Part shown: piece by piece, positions 35,854-47,600 of the stretch
Position numbering within the stretch: position 1 is the stretch's first letter
How the letters are laid out: each line of letters begins with the position of its first letter
Assembly: GCA_050084515.1 (NCBI GenBank)
Contig: CM114272.1
Coordinates: forward strand, 2,356,001 to 2,420,000
DNA length: 64,000 nucleotides
Direction of reading: 5' to 3'
Origin: Blasia pusilla
Lineage: Eukaryota > Marchantiophyta > Marchantiopsida > Blasiales
Made by a program: the position numbers and the translations under genes
Notes under the pieces: generated by a model
The model's input: only the letters and a program-made list of their open reading frames with translations
Told to the model about the DNA's origin: nothing
The model's database searches: none

Positions 35854-36220
35854 GAAATCCGTGAAAGACCTACTGTCATAAAACACGTTTGCAATCACAT
35901 ACAATCGAGCCAAACCCACTCCACGATGGGAGAATCTAGGTCGAAGCTTGCGAGAAACACCATAGCCAAGAGCTCTACTCACTACCAAGGCTAACTCCCA
36001 ACGCAACAGGCTCAACTCAAAGAACTGACTGTTCTTTGAGTGCACTCCACCTTATATCCTCCAACCTAAGAGCGGGCCCTATTGGGAAAGTCATCCCCAA
36101 CTGAGTAACCCCCAACCCTATGTATGGAACCGCATCTCTACCAATCCACTACGGTCCTACATAAGGAATGGCCTCTACTAGCACACCATACTCTACGACA
36201 TAATCCATATGGTCATGACA
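35854..36220 (-). repeat. 5' terminal block B of the retroelement
   Basis: These 367 bp align without gaps to 26,648-27,014 with five transitions. The outer end is CATGACA followed directly by the GGCT duplication. No A block lies between B and the leader, nor outside B. Confidence 0.93.
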
Positions 36221-36337
36221 GGCTTCCTAGGAAGACGCTACGCACTTGGAAAGACTCGACCCGATTAGCGCTTGGCCACTTGGCGGCTTCTCGCCTACCT
36301 TTAGAACGCGTAATCGGTTGAGTCTTTGGGACTTGAA

Positions 36338-38160
36338 CTAACTCTTTTGCTTGGAAAGCTCAAGGTTGAGAGAGTTGCAAGGTGAAGCTAGGAGAAGTAG
36401 GGGATGGAACCTACAATACAGATCTCTCATGGAGTCAGTATTTGAAGTGATATCTTGAACACTATCAAGAAGATTGTAAGGGTTGAGAATGTATTCTACT
36501 GCATGTAATTTATTATAGATTAGTGTCCAACACCTAGAAATAACATCAATAATTTCCATAGGTTTGGATATTTTCATAAAGAAATCATAACGCCTTATGT
36601 TGGATTCTCAACATCCAGTTCTCTCAGCATCATCTATTTGATTGGCCCCCTTATATGAGGAGAAGCCTAGATTGATGGTTCTGACTTTGACGTCAAAGGA
36701 GTCATAGAAATTTGACGTAGGTGGTTTATGGAGTAGCGTTACTAGGATTATCTATTAGCAGAATTTTCGATAAATAGAAACAAAGAAGAATAGATAAAAA
36801 ACCCTAGTTTTCCAAGTAGTGAAATAGATGGGAGTCGCAGCGGTTGCGTATTCTCGTATGTCGAGTTATCTCCATGTTCAGGTTCCATCAAAGCTCTAGT
36901 GTGAGCGCATGGAAGGACTAGGCCACTTTGCATCTCCAAGATTTGTAGTATATTTTAGTGATTTCGTCACATTCTATTTTCTCACACCTTCCATCCATAT
37001 CGGACCATGGAGTTACAGGAAAAGAACAAGTCTATTTGACTATCTCAAATATACGGCGATAACTACGTCTTGTCATTGGTTTATGACCATCACACTCTCT
37101 CAAAAAAATATGAATTGGCATAGTCGCAACAAAAAGTTCTTCACTTTCTATCCAAAAATCATGATAGGCCACAATAGTCTCAATCTCTCATGCCTTCTCC
37201 CTTTGGCTTGTATCCTTCCCATTGAAATATTCCCTAAAATTATTTGTGGCAACCATGGCATCGAACACCTCCCTCAATTATAAGACACACCCCAACATTA
37301 TAGAGTTAAGAGAAGGTGATACGCATCCATCCCAAAGTATGTGAGGAAATTTTTCTTCAATAAGTTTCCCTCTTGCTCGCTCATTGCTAGTGCTATTTGT
37401 CACAAGTTGCAACACATTCTTTGGACCTATGGACATGATAGTTATCTTTATGTGACCTGCTAGTTATTCATCCGTTTGGGATTTCCCCTTCGTATCTACA
37501 AACTCGATCATGACCTCACCTTATGTATATAAGATCATGATGTTTGAAAAAGACTCGCCCCTCATATTGGTCTAAGCATCTGTAATGGTTATGACCACCA
37601 AACGAAAATTATCCAATATGGCATCAACCTTTTTTCCCCTTCCCCATATATTTATCAAGTAGAGTGATAGATAGCGAATTGTAACTAGGACCTAAGTAAC
37701 CCTTTATCTTTGTTGTTGCAAATATTGCTTGCTTGAAAGCATCTTGCCATTCTACGTTGAATGATATTCCACATTTGTAGAAACACTTTGCCCACATGTA
37801 TTTGTAACTTCTATTTCTTGACGTTTGAAAGAATCCCTCAGATCAGCTTGCTTACTTTCGATGCTACTAGTAGCTCGACTTGACCCAACTATCCCTATGT
37901 ATTTTTTAAGACTATCACTTAATATTATGTCCGAAACCCCATCAAAATTAGACAAGAAAAAACACTATTTCTTATATGTTGTGAATCCAATTGGAATGAC
38001 GTTGTATCCTCCACTTCCCTTATCTATCCATTTCCTACTAGTAGCATGTTTGGGAGATCTCCTTGCATATGAGGAGGAATCTTCACTCTTAATTTGGCAT
38101 GATGGATATTATGATTCCCACACTTTGTATTTTGTCTCTTTTGTATGAAATGCTCCACCA
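36338..38160 (-). pseudogene. hAT transposase, N-terminal and central part (broken)
   Basis: Reading the minus strand through stops and frame changes shows family segments in order: a possible BED-finger remnant near 38,100; KQADLRDSFKRQ; SITLLDKYM; a TDAW/DTKG region near 37,530; a VTNSTSNERARGKLIEEKFP-type segment near 37,400; FWIESEELFVATMPIHIFLR near 37,120; and RCWTLIYNKLHAVEYILNPY near 36,500. The C-terminal dimerisation block continues at 26,220-25,780 on the other side of the retroelement. The copy is dead. Confidence 0.72.
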
Positions 38161-39479
38161 TATGCATGCTCTGATATATTTTCATTGAATAAGAACAATA
38201 CTTACACTACCATTTGCTTGATGTTTCACCTTCCATATGTATTTCTTCTCAATGTTTCTTCATAATCTGTTGGACATCTTTGGCTTTGGTCATGAACATA
38301 AGTAGATTCTATCTCCACCCAAACAATATTTGGGTAATTCACAATAATTTTACACGCTTAATAATTAGATATTGCATATATATGATGTAATTTGTGAAAT
38401 ATATGCAAATTATATCATATATTTTTGGTGAATGCTCCAATAGCAACCTTGGAATACTCACTATGAACAAGAAAGATCAATATGCTAACTTAGATAATCG
38501 AGATACTTTAAATTATCAGGGTTATCCAATGGCAAAACATATTGTCACTTATCAAGTTTACCTATTTATGGAGAAATAAACTCGGACAAAAGAGTAGAGA
38601 AAAGGAGATATGGAGAGAGGAGTGAAATTGTGAGATAATACTTAAAATGATCAAGTTTATATACGAAGGATGGAAGGAAGAGAATTATTCTTAATTCCTT
38701 TTTCTCATCTATCCCCACTTACTATTAATGCCTAAATAAATTCCACTAATAAGCATGTAACAAATCTTCTTTTGTTCTTCTAATTCGAACCCTTTTTTAA
38801 TTTTTTTCCTACCTTCTTCATCCAACTTCCTTTGCAACTAACCTATTCTATAATACAACCACCCTATTCACTTATACTCTAATCTTCCCCTTTCCTCTTG
38901 ATCCATGAATACTAGTCATATGGCCTCCGAAACAATCCATACCCAGAGCCCACCCCTATCTTCATACGATCTCCCTACACGTCGCGTGGTGCATCCCGCA
39001 CAAAGGCCCATATTTAAGATGGTACCCAATCGTGGGAATCCATAGCCTCCATGCCTAGGCCCACAACCAACCTGCACGGCATAAGGCTAGGCCCGCGTCT
39101 TAACTCTCAACCAAGCTCATGGTCCAAGCCTAGGCTTGCACCCAATCCACATTGCCCATACCTAAGCCCCGTCTGATCCATGCATATATAGTCGAGTGCA
39201 CATAGCTTGCGCGTGGGCAACCGCAAACCACATGGCCCGTGTTTGGGCGACACTAGCCTCCACACGTGCTTAGCCACGCCTAGGCAGCACATGCCCGTAG
39301 CCCACATGCCTATTGCTCACTGGCCTATATCCTTCATTTGAGCCTGTACCTGTTCCCGCATCTAGAGCTCGCGTGGGCAACTTGGGCACCAAAAGATCTG
39401 GGCGGGGGCCTGATTTGGTATGTTCGTTTCCGTGCAACCTTGTCCGTAGGGTGTCTTTTAGGAGGTTGGAGGATTTTCT
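38161..39479. other. Non-genic stretch
   Basis: The left part is AT-rich and may be the 5' end of the hAT element. From about 38,930 to 39,470 the sequence is GC-richer, with repeated GCCCAC/GGCCCA phrases. No gene family was seen. Confidence 0.4.
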
Positions 39480-39700
39480 TAAGAGGTTGAGGATCACATG
39501 TTGAGGACTAAGGTAAGTACGTTACTTGAGTGGGCATGTTACTCCTTGTTTTGGGCTCATATTGAGGAACTTACCATCTTGAAAAGGTTCCGTATTGTAG
39601 GTAGAGTTCACTTTCCATTTTGGAAAAGTGACCCTTGATCCAGTATTAAAGTTAGGGTTACGAAGGTGACTTGCACGCACTTAGGTTAATATAGTCTTCA
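39480..39700 (+). repeat. Diverged fragment of the solo-type terminal repeat (B block)
   Basis: The text GGTTGAGGAT, then GGCTCATATTGAGGAACTTA, then GTGACCCTTGA and GAAGGTGACTTG follows the same order as 11,110-11,305 of the solo repeat, with many changes. A related fragment in inverse orientation occurs at 42,345-42,420. Confidence 0.55.
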
Positions 39701-39964
39701 ATAGGTCATCCTTTACCTTCTTGAAGGCATCCTACAAATACTCGTCAATCCACTTCAATGGATGTGATGGAGTACTTAATTGAGGAGTGGTTGCTTTGGT
39801 TGAATTTATTTTCAAATGATTGTGTCTGTCGCTCTTAAAATAGTAAATTATTGGCATGCTTAATTTTTTGTTGCAAATACTATTATTCCAAGTTCCCTTG
39901 CACATCTTCTTGGATATGGAATTCTCCCAATGGATATGTAATAAATCATCCTCTCTCTCTTTTC

Positions 39965-40240
39965 CAGGGTTGCACAGGGACAAAGTCTGTATTTGCGGAC
40001 ATGTCCATGTCCACGGATTTATGTCCGTCCTATGGATGGACATGTCCGTGCGGGCTCAGGTACCCACGGCCCACACTAGAGTCCGCCCAATAGACCCGGG
40101 CTGACAGAGCCCGCACCCAATGCGGCTCCGTCCGCCTGGGTCTACGCGGCGGACTCAAATGCGGGCTCGGGTAAGAGCCGGGCAAGTCCAAGGACATGTC
40201 TGTCCTATGGAAGGACTTGTCCGTTTCCGGGTAATCTTGC
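39965..40240. repeat. Fragment of a hAT-like non-autonomous element rich in GGACATGTCC
   Basis: This starts CAGGGTTGCACAGGGACAAA, matching the inverted right end at 41,527-41,549 at 19 of 20 core positions. It contains several GGACATGTCC-like palindromes and GCGGGCTC phrases. No matching right end of its own was found. Confidence 0.5.
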
Positions 40241-40896
40241 TCTTTGCTAATGGATTAGGGAGGAACTATCCAAGATGCACATTTTTTTACATCAACATTA
40301 GAATGCCACAATCCCAACTCCATGACATCTTGAATACTAATGAAACTTATGAATCTAAAATGATCTGAGCTTCTAACTTGTATCACATTTTTTAATACAA
40401 AAAGATATTGGTGTTGGAAAATTATGACTCGGAGGAAATTCTATTGATCTATATTGGTTCTATCGAATTGGTGTTTAGTTGGCAAGTCAAAAGTCTAGAA
40501 TAAGATGATAAACCTTTGTGTGGATTGTAAGGCAAGCACTCATTATTCCTACCTTGTATATACAATATAAGATGAGATGAGACTCACTAACTATATTCAT
40601 GCATATTCTCATTCTTTGTGTTAATGCAAAATGTTTTTTCTTCGTGTGCATGTGAGTGTATGTCTTGTAGGATTAATGGTTTATACATCGAACGAGCATA
40701 TTTAGTTTACTACTAGACTGAGATCATTTCTAAATAACACTCAAACACATTCTTTTCATTTAAAGGAGACTCAAGAAAAAAAGGACAAGTGTGAACACAT
40801 GATCATATATTGATGAAGACTTATTGGATAAGATGAGTCAATCCACTTGGAAAAAAGTTAAATAAGGAAAGATGGGAAAATCCATTAAACATGAGG
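40241..40896. other. AT-rich non-genic stretch
   Basis: It lies between two related repeat copies. No gene or repeat was recognised. Confidence 0.4.
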
Positions 40897-41549
40897 CAAG
40901 GTTGTATAAGGATAAAGTTTGTATCCGCTGACTTATGTCCGTCCTATGGAAGGATTTGTTCTCTCCATGTAGGGCCTACTTTCCCCTATCTTATCCCCCC
41001 CTCCCCCCTCCCCTTGCATCTATGTTTTGTGCTTATTTGTTGCTTCCTCCCCTCACCTCCACTCCCTTCCCCCTTGCAACCCTGCTCGCCCTTGCCCTAC
41101 CCCCCCACCATGAGCAAGGTTGCATGGAAATGGACAAGTCCGTCCATGGGACGGACATGCCCAACGGGTCCCTTGCTTGCATCCTAGCCCGCCCCTAAGC
41201 CCGTCGAGCATGTAACATAGACCTGGGCTACTCCAGCCCGCACCCGTTTTGTAGACCACATGCGGCCCGCGGCAAGCGTGCAAGGCGGATTGGGCCTCCA
41301 TTGGACATGCTTAGGCATGCGTAGGGCCCTTGGGAAGAGCGACTCAACCCACACAAGGTGTCCCCATTGGCGGACTTATTTCTGTCTGCCATGCGGGCCC
41401 ACATTGCCCCACAAGGTAGGTACTTGATGACGTCCGCCATGCGCGCCCTCATAAGTGTGCTATTGGGCGGGCTCAAGTACGTGCCTGCACACTCGCCCGC
41501 GAGACGGACAGATGTCTTCGAACATGGACTTTGTCCGTGTGCAACCTTG
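40897..41549. mobile_element. hAT-like non-autonomous element, about 650 bp
   Basis: The left end CAAGGTTGTATAAGGATAAA and the right end (reverse complement CAAGGTTGCACACGGACAAA) form imperfect terminal inverted repeats. The flanks ACATGAGG and ACCATGAG share CATGAG, consistent with a decayed 8-bp target duplication. The interior is C-rich, with GGACRTGTCC-type palindromes and no transposase. Confidence 0.5.
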
Positions 41550-41649
41550 ACCATGAGAAATAAGTGTGGATCCCACCTCTTGCAATCCATACTCGTGAAC
41601 ATGTCTAGACTTGTCTGTCTATGTCTATATTAGGGACTGACTTGTCCTT

Positions 41650-43250
41650 TTTCTTACAACCATGATGTGAGGTGATGACAAAGATTGAAAAGGGGGAGAT
41701 GTGTGAAGACTCAAAGAACTAAAAACTACAAAACCGTAGTCAATAAAAGGGAATTACAAAGGGGAAATCCCCGTTGAAGCTAACTTTGCTTGTTATTTTG
41801 TAAAGAATGGTTGCAATTTGGGATCAATTCTCTTTATGGAAAAATATAATATAATCAATATTAATTGGCAAGTATAACGTAATTAAAATTTAGTTATTTA
41901 AAAACTTGAAATTTCTCTATAGATAAATTAATCGACTAATTGGACTACTTTTTCTTATTTGTTGAAGTATGAGCTTTGATTTGTAAGAGAATTACAAGAA
42001 ATGGGAAAATCTCATGGAGTGGAAAATAGAGCCAAGAGAAGAGATTCTCGAGAGAAATTAGAAACGGGTAAAACTTCCACCTTTATTGGACCAACTATGC
42101 TATATGACCTAGAATCTCAACTCTTGACGCATGGGATCTATTAATTAAACATTTATCAAAGAAAATATTAGGAAACGGGAGGAAAAAAGGAAGAAAATAA
42201 TATGGGAGAACCTATCAAATATTAAAAAAGGAGAAGATTTTGTGCGCTTAAAGAACCAATGAATTCCAAGGCCACAACCACCTAGAAGGAAAAGAAAAAG
42301 AGCGAACACTCTACAAATAGAAACTCAACTCTCTAATAATAGGGAACTCACTTGAAATGGTGAGTTCCTCAAATAGGTTCCGAATGGCCCCAAACAAAGG
42401 GAAAACCTGATCTTGCATGCTACCTACTCCTCAATAAGTTATTTATGACATATAAATAACTCTGGTCTCCCTCGACGTGTCGCACATAAATTTTGTTTTC
42501 CATTACAAAATATGTATCAATGTTCCCTTGTCATAGGGATGTGTGGATGGTCTCGGAAGACATCCCTTATTGAGATGTGAAGTCGGACGATGAAGTTTTA
42601 CGTCAATTCTGAAATTTAACCTACGATACGGGATTGCGTGAATATCATAATGAAAGGAGAGTTCGTGTAGTTGTGGGGTTAGAGATGGATTATGAGTGAG
42701 TCCATTCAAGGACCCCGCATGGACTCGGAATCTTTTCTTGATATCATATTTTAGTACAAGATGTCACTTTGACATTGCTGACTACCATATCAACTTCCCC
42801 TACTTTACTCCCATAAGGTGTCATTCTCGGCGAAAAGAAATGATGTACACAACTCCCTCTTTTAGGAAGTTCTTATCATCTTGGCAAAATACTTCTAGGA
42901 TCCATATCCAATATTATATGTGTATTGATAAGAGCTATCTTCTATAAGAGCATAATAATTAATCCATTTTTCTCTTATAGATTGGGCTAGAACATCTAAT
43001 CTACATTATCATTATTATGAGTGCTTGTTTCAACACCCAATGATTTTGACCACTATCATTCAACCTATTGGATCATGGATAATTCAAATTATCCATAATT
43101 AGTGGTTGAAACATCCACTAATAGTAGGAGATGCTTTTCACGTTGATTTGAGGTACTTTTGCATATCATAATGTGTGTGGAACATTAAGATATTTGTTAG
43201 AATATCTTATGAAACCACGTCTCCTCCCTTGCTATATATATGTGCTTACG
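41650..43250. other. AT-rich non-genic stretch with a terminal-repeat fragment
   Basis: No gene was recognised. At about 42,345-42,420 the sequence resembles, in plus orientation, part of the B block seen at 61,700-61,790 (GTGAGTTCCTCAAATAGGTT and GGGAAAACCTGATC). Confidence 0.4.
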
Positions 43251-44085
43251 TTGTAATATATATATATAGGCTTGATTGGTCCGGATGCCATTACACGTGG
43301 CGGATTACGCATGCCCCACGCATCCGGGATGCGGCGAGTGGACGACTTTCGGTCGCCTGTACGATAAGACGTGCACGTGACGAGTTCTCGAATTCACGTG
43401 TGTCCTTCCTTATGGCCAGCCCGTCTAGACTCTACTGTTTCCCGGGATCCACAACCCTGGGAAAGACCCGACGCCGGCACATTGGCTTGAAATCTGAGAT
43501 ACTGCGGCAGTCCCGGGGAACTTTCAGATGACCGGCAGCGGTCCTCCTCCGTACACGTTGAGACTAACCGGTGGGATTGCCGAGAGTCCTGAATCCCGAT
43601 CTTCCACGGCCGCCGCCGCCGCCGGCCGGCAGAAGAAACCGTCCGCACTCCCGACGCGGATAATCCCAAGGACGGGCAGGGAAGGGAAGGGCCGGGCAGG
43701 GCAGGGCCTGGGCCGAGCGACACGGAGCGTCACTCGAGTCGTTGAGATGGCGGCGACGACTAGTGACACAGTGCCACCTTCAGCGGCTGAGGCGAGTCCC
43801 AAGATAGAATTTTGATGAGAGGAGGTGGGGGATGGGGGGCGCGCGTTTCTACTGGTGACGAATCGCTGACATTTGTATGAGGACGCTGAGGAGTCGCGGG
43901 CGGAGAAATCGCAGAGGCAATCGGAGGCCCGATTCGCGCATCTGTTGGGTGTTCGCTGCAGCCGACAGCTTCGCGTGCGCGCGATTGCAGCGGATTGAGT
44001 GACTGAGTGAGTGGAAGAGAGAGAGATTTCGAACAGAGAGTGAAGGAGATTTCGAAGAGAGATGTGCAGATTAGATTAGTGAGTG
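43251..44085 (+). other. GC-rich region upstream of the P450 gene
   Basis: Base composition rises sharply at about 43,270. Open frames on both strands between 43,390 and 43,815 overlap and contain GCC-repeat low complexity, so I do not call them genes. A GCCGCC run lies at 43,608-43,627. Confidence 0.45.
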
Positions 44086-44157
44086 AGTGAGAGAGAGAGA
44101 GAGAGGGAGAGAGATTTCAAAGAGGCACAGATTTGAGAGAGAGAGGAAGATTAGTTT

Positions 44158-44203
<46 letters not shown>

Positions 44204-44393
44204 CAAAGAGGCACAGATTTGAAAGAGAGAGGAGAGCTTTCGGTGTGATATTTCAAGAGGGAGAGATTAGAGAGAGAGAGATTTATTTCGAAGAGAGAGT
44301 GGTACAGATTTCAGAGAGTGAGAGAGAGAAGAGAGGAGAGGAGAGCTCTCGGACTGAGATTTAAAGAGGGAGAGATTTCAAAGAGAGCAGATT

Positions 44394-44444
<51 letters not shown>

Positions 44445-44540
44445 AAAGAGAGCAGATTCCGAGGAGAGAGGTACAGATTTGAGAGAGAGAGGAGAGCTTC
44501 CGGAGCGAGATTTCAAGAGGGAGAGATTTAAAGACAGCAG

Positions 44541-44592
<52 letters not shown>
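44086..44592 (+). repeat. (GA)n tracts in the P450 leader
   Basis: Uninterrupted or nearly uninterrupted GA runs occur at about 44,086-44,110, 44,161-44,200, 44,400-44,441 and 44,545-44,590. They are linked by a recurring AGATTTCAAAGAGAGCAGATT-like spacer. The last run ends about 25 bases before the chosen ATG. (GA)n elements in plant promoters and leaders are known binding sites for GAGA-binding BBR/BPC factors, so a regulatory role is possible (inference). Confidence 0.85.
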
Positions 44593-44595
<3 letters not shown>

Positions 44596-44617
44596 AGAAA
44601 GCGATCCCTCCACAGCG

Positions 44618-47600
44618 ATGGAGGAGTGGAATCCCGGAGCCGTGTACACATCCGCCATCGTCGTGGTGGCGGCGACGAGCATCTGGCTACTCCTCTCGCT
44701 CCGATCATCCCTCCTCCTGAAGAAGCGTCTCCTCGGGCGGCCCCCTCTCCCTCCGGGCAGCTCCGGGCTGCCTCTCATCGGCGACACCTTCCGCTTCTTC
44801 AAAGCCCAGAGCCGACTCGGAGGTCTGCACCACTTCTTCAAGTCCAAAATCGACACCTTTGGCCCCGTCTTCCGCATGAATCTCCTCTTCCATCCCACCG
44901 TGGTCGTCAGCTCCGCCTCGGGCTTCAAGCCCCTCTTCGCAAAAGAGGGCACTGTGGTGGAGAATTCGTGGCCGTCCTCCATAGTCGCCATCCTGGGCCC
45001 GGATTCGCTGTCCCTGAAGCGCGGGGAGGATCACAAGGCGTTTCGCCGTCACCTGGGGATGTGCTTGGGGCACACCGCGGTGGTGGGATATCTGGGGGAT
45101 ATGGAGAGGGTGGCGGTGAAGCAGTTCGCGGAGCATTGGGAGGGGCGGGAGGAGGTGGGGGCGACGGAGATGGTGAAGAAATTCACCTTCAGCTTGATCG
45201 CGTTCTTGCTGCTGAGCTTGGAGGAGGGATCGAAGCTGGACCGGTTGGCCTCTCTCTTCGCGATCATGTCGCACGGCATGCTCAAGATCCCGATCGACCT
45301 GCCGGGCTTCGCGCTGCACGAGTCGCTGAAGGCGGGGAGGGAGATCAGGGCGATGCTGGGGGAGATGATGGACAAGAGGAGGGAGGAGCTGAGGGATGGC
45401 AGCGCGACGGACAAGGCGAGACGGGACTTTCTCAGCCGACTGCTCACGGTGGAGGGGGAGAATGGGCGGACGTGCAGCGATGGGGAAGTGAAGGATAATT
45501 TGCTACTGCTTCTGTTCGCGGGCTACGACACCAGCACCTCCGCCCTGTCGCTCGTCATGTACTTCCTCGCTCTCAATCCCCATGTTTATGAGCGCCTCCT
45601 CGAAGGTGACACTTTCTCCTTCCTCCTCCTCCTCTTCCTCCTTCTGCTTTTGGCTTCTCCTGCTGCTGCTGCTGCTGCCGCTTCGTCTGCTTCTGCTTCT
45701 GCTCCTGCTCCTCCTGCTGCTGTGTCTGCTCGCGCTTTTCCGACTCCAGAGGATGCAGCGATTCACGAATTCATGACGTTGGCTGATCTGCAGCTTTGTC
45801 TGCGCGTGCTCCATCTCCATGTCCAGCTTTTACTCCTGTTTCGTAGGTCCACCCCCATCTCCAGCGTTTTCTCCTCACTCGTACTGTCATCTCCATCTCC
45901 AGCTTTCGCTTCTCGCTCGTTGTCACGTCTTCCCCCGTCCCCATCTCCAACTTTTCCTCCTCCGTCTCAGTCCCATCTCCATCACTTTCTGCTCCTTCGT
46001 TTCTCAATCGCCATCTCCATCGCTTACCTCTCGCTCGTATCTCCAGCTCCAGATTTCGCCCCTCATTCGTTCGTATGTCCATCTCCAGCTCCTCGTTCGA
46101 AGGTAGCTGGGGAAGCACTGGCAGGCTGATGTCCGTCATCGTTCTCCCCCCGACCCATTTAAAGATCCCCAGACAGATGCCAATCATGGCATCCGTCTTT
46201 TGAAAATCCCACTGTATGCGGAGTAGGGTAGAGTAGCACACAATGCATGGGATGTCTCCCAATGATAACACCATGATAAAAAATAGTAAGAATGCCGAGT
46301 TCCACATCTACTTATATAATAATAATGATCATAATAAAAAATAGTATATTGGTCGTGGCATGGAACCAGAGGATCCATAAAGCAACAACCTAGGATAAGT
46401 GTACTTTTCTGCCAAGAGAATTTGGAGGAGGTGGAATCTGGTAGCTTGTAGCTCATGGGTACGCCATGATGATATGGAGGTTGGTGGCAAGAATGTTTGT
46501 GGAGAGGTGGGCTGTGGGGATGGATCAGTCAACCGATTCTCCTCAAGAGGTGTTTGTGGGTCAGCTTATTCGATTGTATTGTATTGTATTGTATTCTATC
46601 GCATGGGAGGGGTGGGAATCGGACATTGATCTCCTGAAGTGATGGCTGTGGGTTCTCTTAATCTATTCTATTAAATTCTATTTTATTGCATGGGAGGGGT
46701 GGGAATTGGAGATCGATGGAAAGGTTCTCTTCAAGAGATGTTCGTGGGATCGCTTATTCTGTTCGGTTCTATTCTCTTGGATTGGAGGGGTGGGCAGTGG
46801 GGGTCAATGAATCTATCCCCATCAGGAGATGTCTGTGAGGTCGCTTAATCAATTCTACTCAGCTCGATCAGTTCCTTCTCCATGAGAAATGGAGGCCCCG
46901 ATTTTGGGGTTGGATCAGATCTCCTGCGCTAAAGTTCGGATTTCGGGCTGTGGGTCGAAGGAAGGATTTTCTAGTTCACCTCCAGCACTCGATTCGTGTG
47001 GCTAAGGAAAAATTTCGATGTTGGCGACTGAGAACAGCATGTTTTGGTCTCTGTCGATGCTCAAGAACAATGTCATCACTGGATTTGTGCGGCTGAAGCA
47101 AAGTTTCAGAGTGAGCTCAACATGTTTTGCTTGTACGTACATACTTCCATGAGACTGAAGAGAAATTGGCTGACATGATTTATGTGCATGAGTCCTCAGA
47201 GCATAAGGGGATCGCAGCAGAGAAGAAGGAAGGAGAGGGGCTCACAGTTGAGGATGTGACCCAGAGGATGCCATATACCTGGAATGTGCTGCGGGAGACC
47301 ATGCGCTTGACGCCTCCTGTGGTGGGCACTTTCCGAGAGGCCATCGCCGACTTCGAATTAAACGGCTGCACCGTTTTGAAGGGCTGGAAGGTGACACTTC
47401 CATTCTCCTTCGCCTCCTTTCTCTCGTTTCTCAATCATTCTCAATGTGAAGCTGAATTACTGCAGGAGCTGGCTGGTGACACATCCATTCTCCAGTCTCT
47501 CTTTTCCCAATCATTCTCGATGTATGTCTGAACTAGTAGATGCCAGTCACACTTTGCATTCTACTTCCTGTGAACTTGTAGATGGGCTGAAGTTGTAAAT

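Larger units (their letters stand above)
26540..36220 (-). mobile_element. Ty3/gypsy-type retroelement with C5 DNA methyltransferase, PHD finger and split terminal repeats
   Basis: The boundaries are defined by a 4-bp target duplication GGCT (26,536-26,539 and 36,221-36,224) and by TGTC...GACA ends. On the coding strand the order is block B (5' end), leader, gag, zinc knuckle, protease-like region, C5 MTase, RT, RNase H, DDE integrase, PHD finger, polypurine tract, A', GC dinucleotide, B, A. The two B copies differ at five of 367 sites and the A copies at three of 107, all transitions. The insertion is therefore fairly young, although the coding region is broken by many frameshifts and stops. 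It is inserted in or beside an older hAT element. Gag, RT and IN place it with Metaviridae-like elements; the terminal arrangement is not that of ordinary LTRs. Confidence 0.9.

Noticed and set aside
26540-36220. A DIRS/Ngaro element with tyrosine recombinase
   Set aside because: The terminal repeats fit, but no tyrosine recombinase motif is seen. The H2C2 zinc finger and D..D..E integrase with a 4-bp target duplication point to a DDE mechanism.
43394-43815. Overlapping sense and antisense frames of about 90-110 codons upstream of the P450
   Set aside because: They lie in a GC-rich, GCC-repeat region without stops on either strand and show no family similarity.
44479-45498. A 339-codon frame overlapping P450 exon 1 in another frame
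   Set aside because: It is a shadow of GC-rich coding sequence plus GA repeats, with low-complexity Gly/Glu/Arg composition and no family motif.
44543-46129. A single 528-codon open frame covering P450 exon 1 and beyond
   Set aside because: The N-terminal 25 codons translate (GA)n repeat, and the part after 45,605 translates CT-rich repeats. The donor at 45,606 and the in-phase exons at 47,200 and 49,346 restore a normal P450.
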